Shown here piece by piece: positions 61,235 through 64,000 of a DNA stretch of 64,000 nucleotides; the stretch's first letter is position 1, and every line of letters starts with the position of its first letter. The DNA comes from Paenibacillus lautus NBRC 15380 (GTDB lineage: Bacteria > Bacillota > Bacilli > Paenibacillales > Paenibacillaceae): assembly GCF_004000945.1 (NCBI RefSeq), contig NZ_BIMF01000017.1, positions 62,001 through 126,000 of the forward strand. Direction: 5' to 3'. The position numbers and the translations under genes were made by a program. Under the pieces are notes generated by a model, which worked only from the letters and a program-made list of their open reading frames with translations, did not search any database and was not told the origin of the DNA.

Positions 61235-61252
61235 GGTTAACAATCACTAACC
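61235..61252. promoter_or_regulatory. TetR operator-like site in the tetR/oxidoreductase gap
   Basis: GGTTAACAATCACTAACC has arms GGTTA/TAACC. It shares CACTAACC with the site at 61874-61888 upstream of tetR. Confidence 0.45.
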
Positions 61253-61271
61253 TGATGGCAAAAAGAAAAGG

Positions 61272-61868
61272 TCACGCCGGACCTTTTCCCAAACCTGTTA
61301 ATGCCAATAGATGTGCCGTCACTTCAGGTGCCAGATGCGACAGCGGTTCTTCCAGCTCCCCTTGCATCGTTGAGATCGCAAGCTGGCTGAATGCACCGAT
61401 GATCAACACGGCGGTTAACCGCGTATTCTGCGGCGGAATATCCCGCTGCAACACCGCCTGCTCAAGCAGATCATGCAAAGCGTCAAGCGGTTGACGCCCC
61501 CTGCTCTTGAGCACCTCCGTAAACAGCTCGTGATGCTGGGACAAGAGCAGCAAGCCGTATTTATCCTCGTCATACGACTCCAATACCCGGATGACGAGCG
61601 CCGATAGCCTCTCCGCAAACAAGCCGGGCCGGGAAGCATAATCATCCACCAGACGTGTATAACTGCTGCAGTATTCCTCGAACGCCTCCGCAGCCACGGC
61701 ATCCTTATTCGTAAAATGCTTATAGATCGCTGCATCCGTTACACCCGCCGCCGCGCCGATCTCTTTCACCGAAACGCCATCCACACCCTTCTCGGCGAAG
61801 AGCTTCATGGCAGCCTGCAAAATATCCTTCTTCTTGCTATCGTAATGGGGTTTCTTTTTCATGCTCAT
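61272..61868 (-). CDS. TetR-family regulator
   Basis: 198 residues from ATG 61868; ATG 61862 is also possible and no strong ribosome site is visible, so the start is uncertain. The N-terminal helix-turn-helix is typical (DILQAAMKLFAEKGVDGVSVKEIGAAAGVTDAAIYKHFTNKDAV), about residues 12-58. The C-terminal ligand domain has DKYGLLLLSQHHELF. It likely represses itself and the downstream oxidoreductase gene in response to an electrophile or drug. Confidence 0.88.
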   Translation of the reverse strand: MSMKKKPHYDSKKKDILQAAMKLFAEKGVDGVSVKEIGAAAGVTDAAIYKHFTNKDAVAAEAFEEYCSSYTRLVDDYASRPGLFAERLSALVIRVLESYDEDKYGLLLLSQHHELFTEVLKSRGRQPLDALHDLLEQAVLQRDIPPQNTRLTAVLIIGAFSQLAISTMQGELEEPLSHLAPEVTAHLLALTGLGKGPA

Positions 61869-61873
61869 ATCAT

Positions 61874-61888
61874 AAGTGAACACTAACC
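61874..61888. promoter_or_regulatory. TetR operator-like site upstream of tetR
   Basis: AAGTGAACACTAACC contains AGTGaaCACT-type symmetry and the CACTAACC block shared with 61235-61252. Confidence 0.4.
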
Positions 61889-61906
61889 AAATTGCAATCA
61901 CCAATG

Positions 61907-61943
61907 CAAAAAAAGAGGCTCCCCCATACTTGGAGTGCCTCTT
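61907..61943 (-). terminator. Terminator after the MFS transporter gene
   Basis: AGAGGC-CTCC stem followed by TTTTTTT on the minus strand, about 90 bases after the stop at 62029. Confidence 0.7.
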
Positions 61944-62028
61944 CCATTCCTATTCTTACGCTTCCCGCAGCTTAAGGCGCGCTCCACCTTTTTTAGCCTT
62001 AACCATGGGTTCAATCTCCATGCCCAAG

Positions 62029-63273
62029 CTAAACTCCGACATCTATCGGAGTTGCCTTTACCTTTTTGCCATACAGCAGCATAAGCGGGATGCTGATCAC
62101 AAATGCGCCGGCAACAAGCAAGAACGGAATTCTCGGGTCGATGCCATATGCCCAGCCGCCAATGATGCCGGAAGGCGAAATGACAATAAGAATGAGCACC
62201 TGGAGCAGCGCAAATATTTTGGCGCGGTTCTCATCGTCGATGGCATTGGCCACCGCCGTCTCCAGATACGGATACGTCATCATCGTGCCGATTGCGGCAA
62301 TGACGGTGCTCAGACTCAGCACCAGCAGATCTCCTTGCGGCGCAAACACCAGTATGACATTGGACAATACCGATATAACAAATCCCCATACCATCGTCCG
62401 GTGTACATGCTGCTCCCCGATCCGGGGCATGATCCACCGCATGAATATCAGCATAATGACGGAGGAGAATGCCGGAAAGACCGAGATCAGGCCGCTGCCC
62501 AAATGCAGATATTCCACCATGAAGATGGAGACATAGGTTGTCTTCACCGTCATCTGAAAATTAAACAAAATATAAACGCCGAAGATCATCAGCAGCAGCG
62601 GATTTCCGAGCATACTCTTCATAACCAAAGCATAGTCGGTCATCCCTTCCCGCAGGCTCATCGCCTTCGTTTCTTTCATCTTGCGGTATCCGATATCCGT
62701 CTCCCTTGTCGCATAGTGACGCCCAATGAACTGGATCGTCATCAGGATACAAGCCAGCACGAACATGATGCGCACTCCGGGCACAAGCGTGAAATGATAC
62801 ACCAGCAGCCCGCCGATCGGTGCAAACAAGCCGCCTACGACGCTAATCAGCTGCAGCAGCGTAAAGACATAGGTTCGCTCCTTCGGTGCGGTGTCCTCCA
62901 CCAACAAACAGTAAAAGGCGGTATGCGGCACCTTCTGAAAGCCGTTGATGACGGCCGCGATCACAAAAAACCAGAAGTTCTGCGAGACCGCCCAGAGCAG
63001 CGTTGCTACGGTCCAGCTTAGTACGTCGAAGTAGAGCAGCGCCTTTTTTCTGCCTAAACGGTCTGTTAAATACCCGCTGAGAAACGAAGAAAGCACCTGT
63101 ACAAGCAAACCGATGGAGGTAATCCAGCCGATACCCGTCTCGGTTACCCCAAGTTGGTACATGTAGATGGAGGTGTACGTCGTGAACATGCTGTAAGGGA
63201 TGAGAAACAGCGGCTCATAGACGAGACAGCCCCGCGCGTTGCCAGTCAATTGCCGAAACGAAGTTGAACCCAT
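62029..63273 (-). CDS. Major facilitator superfamily transporter
   Basis: 414 residues with about 12 membrane helices. The cytoplasmic loop 2-3 motif is SGYLTDRLGRKKALL (about 63-77). Large central loop (about 200-220) between helix six and seven. Substrate unknown; a drug or sugar exporter is most likely. ATG 63273 follows GGAGGATATT. No operon with the neighbours is evident on the same strand, since the kinase gene at the edge ends about 120 bases upstream. Confidence 0.88.
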   Translation of the reverse strand: MGSTSFRQLTGNARGCLVYEPLFLIPYSMFTTYTSIYMYQLGVTETGIGWITSIGLLVQVLSSFLSGYLTDRLGRKKALLYFDVLSWTVATLLWAVSQNFWFFVIAAVINGFQKVPHTAFYCLLVEDTAPKERTYVFTLLQLISVVGGLFAPIGGLLVYHFTLVPGVRIMFVLACILMTIQFIGRHYATRETDIGYRKMKETKAMSLREGMTDYALVMKSMLGNPLLLMIFGVYILFNFQMTVKTTYVSIFMVEYLHLGSGLISVFPAFSSVIMLIFMRWIMPRIGEQHVHRTMVWGFVISVLSNVILVFAPQGDLLVLSLSTVIAAIGTMMTYPYLETAVANAIDDENRAKIFALLQVLILIVISPSGIIGGWAYGIDPRIPFLLVAGAFVISIPLMLLYGKKVKATPIDVGV

Positions 63274-63395
63274 AATATCCTCCGGACCTAATGTTATCGT
63301 TGCTTAGCCATTATAGCGCAACCGGGCCGGCAGCAGGATAGGAATCTTGAAGGATTTTTCGAGATAATTCCAGACATGACAATCCAGGAAGAACG

Positions 63396-64000
63396 TCAGC
63401 CCTTATCGCGTTCAGCAGCCCCCTCAGCTTCTTGTACGGCAGCCTCAGGCAACAGAACGGTGATGGTGGTTCCTCGGCCCACTTCAGACCACACATTTAC
63501 CCGGCCCCGATGTGCTTCGACAATCGCCTTCGCGATGCTCATCCCGAGACCCGAGCCGTCCATGCTCTCTTCGGTATTCGTTCCCCGGTAATAACGCTCG
63601 AACAGGTTGCAACGGGTCTCTTCGTCCATCCCTACACCTTGATCCGCCACCACGATCGCCGCACCGGCAGGGCGTCTCTCCACACGAACCTCAATGTTTA
63701 CGCCCTCCGGATTATGCTTCACGGCATTCGTAATCAAATTATCCATCAATCGCTGCAGCCATTTGGCATTGCCGTCAACGAGCAGCGCCTCTTCCCCGCC
63801 GATATAATTGAAATTCGCATCCAGCGTGGCATCGTTGACGTATTTGAGCACGCAGCGACGTACCAGCTCGTTCAGATCAAGCCGGGTCAGCTCCTGCGGC
63901 CGGATTTCGCTTCTCAAACGGAATACGAGCGAGAAATCATCGATAAGCCCCAGCATGTAGTCACCCTTCTCCCGGATCACGGTTCCCATCTCCCGCAGCT
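63396..64000 (-). CDS. Histidine kinase, C-terminal part (cut by right window edge)
   Basis: The frame reads in from the right edge; about 200 residues are visible. They include the end of the dimerisation domain and a complete HATPase domain: N box LMDNLITNAVKHN, G1 VVADQGVGM, F box CNLFERYYRG and G2 GSGLGMSIAKAIVEA. It ends with an Ala/Glu-rich tail (EAAVQEAEGAAERDKG). The sensor and His box lie beyond the window. No response regulator is adjacent within the window. Confidence 0.88.
   Translation of the reverse strand, partial: LREMGTVIREKGDYMLGLIDDFSLVFRLRSEIRPQELTRLDLNELVRRCVLKYVNDATLDANFNYIGGEEALLVDGNAKWLQRLMDNLITNAVKHNPEGVNIEVRVERRPAGAAIVVADQGVGMDEETRCNLFERYYRGTNTEESMDGSGLGMSIAKAIVEAHRGRVNVWSEVGRGTTITVLLPEAAVQEAEGAAERDKG

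Overview
The window looks like a chromosome segment of a spore-forming, low-to-moderate GC Firmicute, most likely Paenibacillus or a close relative. The evidence is a tricistronic gerA-type germinant receptor operon, a PdaA-type cortex deacetylase, a KatX-like catalase behind a sigma-F-like promoter, an LTA synthase, cydABCD in Bacillus order, PerR, many GGAGG ribosome binding sites, GTG/TTG starts and SLH repeats. The assignment is inference from gene content; no rRNA or tRNA gene was seen.

Layout: 1-3.0 kb holds a two-component pair (the kinase is cut by the left edge), a ThuA-like protein and HemD. 3.2-8.4 kb holds a chemoreceptor, a PerR-linked catalase and a PerR-coupled regulator with a degenerate receiver. 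8.5-12.7 kb holds a serine D,D-carboxypeptidase reading straight into a VanR-like regulator, its kinase and a diguanylate cyclase. 12.7-19.4 kb holds an aldo/keto reductase, gerAA-AB-AC, a FAD/Rieske oxidoreductase and two overlapping micro-ORFs. 19.5-25.9 kb holds a HELGH protein, a marR plus heterodimeric ABC exporter operon, and an RsgA-type GTPase behind an unusual leader. 25.9-34.4 kb holds a nuclease-XPD helicase, PdaA, a Gfo/Idh dehydrogenase, the KatX-like catalase and cidR/cidAB. 34.5-42.5 kb holds LTA synthase, a CorC-type protein, an EIIC-like permease with an unusual N-terminal domain and an SLH amidase. 42.9-46.7 kb holds an HscC Hsp70, a J-like TPR membrane protein and a DUF1266 protein. 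46.9-51.6 kb holds a secreted stalk protein, a membrane protein, FumC and a DUF2332 protein. 51.7-58.0 kb is cydABCD with Rex/Fnr-like boxes. 58.1-64 kb holds adenine deaminase, a 113-bp tandem repeat, a possible small RNA, a TetR plus flavodoxin-fold pair, an MFS transporter and the end of a second kinase.

The genes fall into recognisable circuits: oxidative stress (PerR, catalases, putative Per boxes), spore germination (gerA, pdaA, katX-like), envelope upkeep (carboxypeptidase with VanRS-like pair, LtaS, CidAB, SLH amidase) and micro-aerobic respiration (cydABCD). The least described parts are the HscC/J-like/DUF1266 cassette, the promoter-peptide-double-terminator leader upstream of the RsgA gene, the micro-ORF pair near 19.2 kb, the carboxypeptidase/regulator read-through frame, and the repeat plus possible small RNA near 60 kb.
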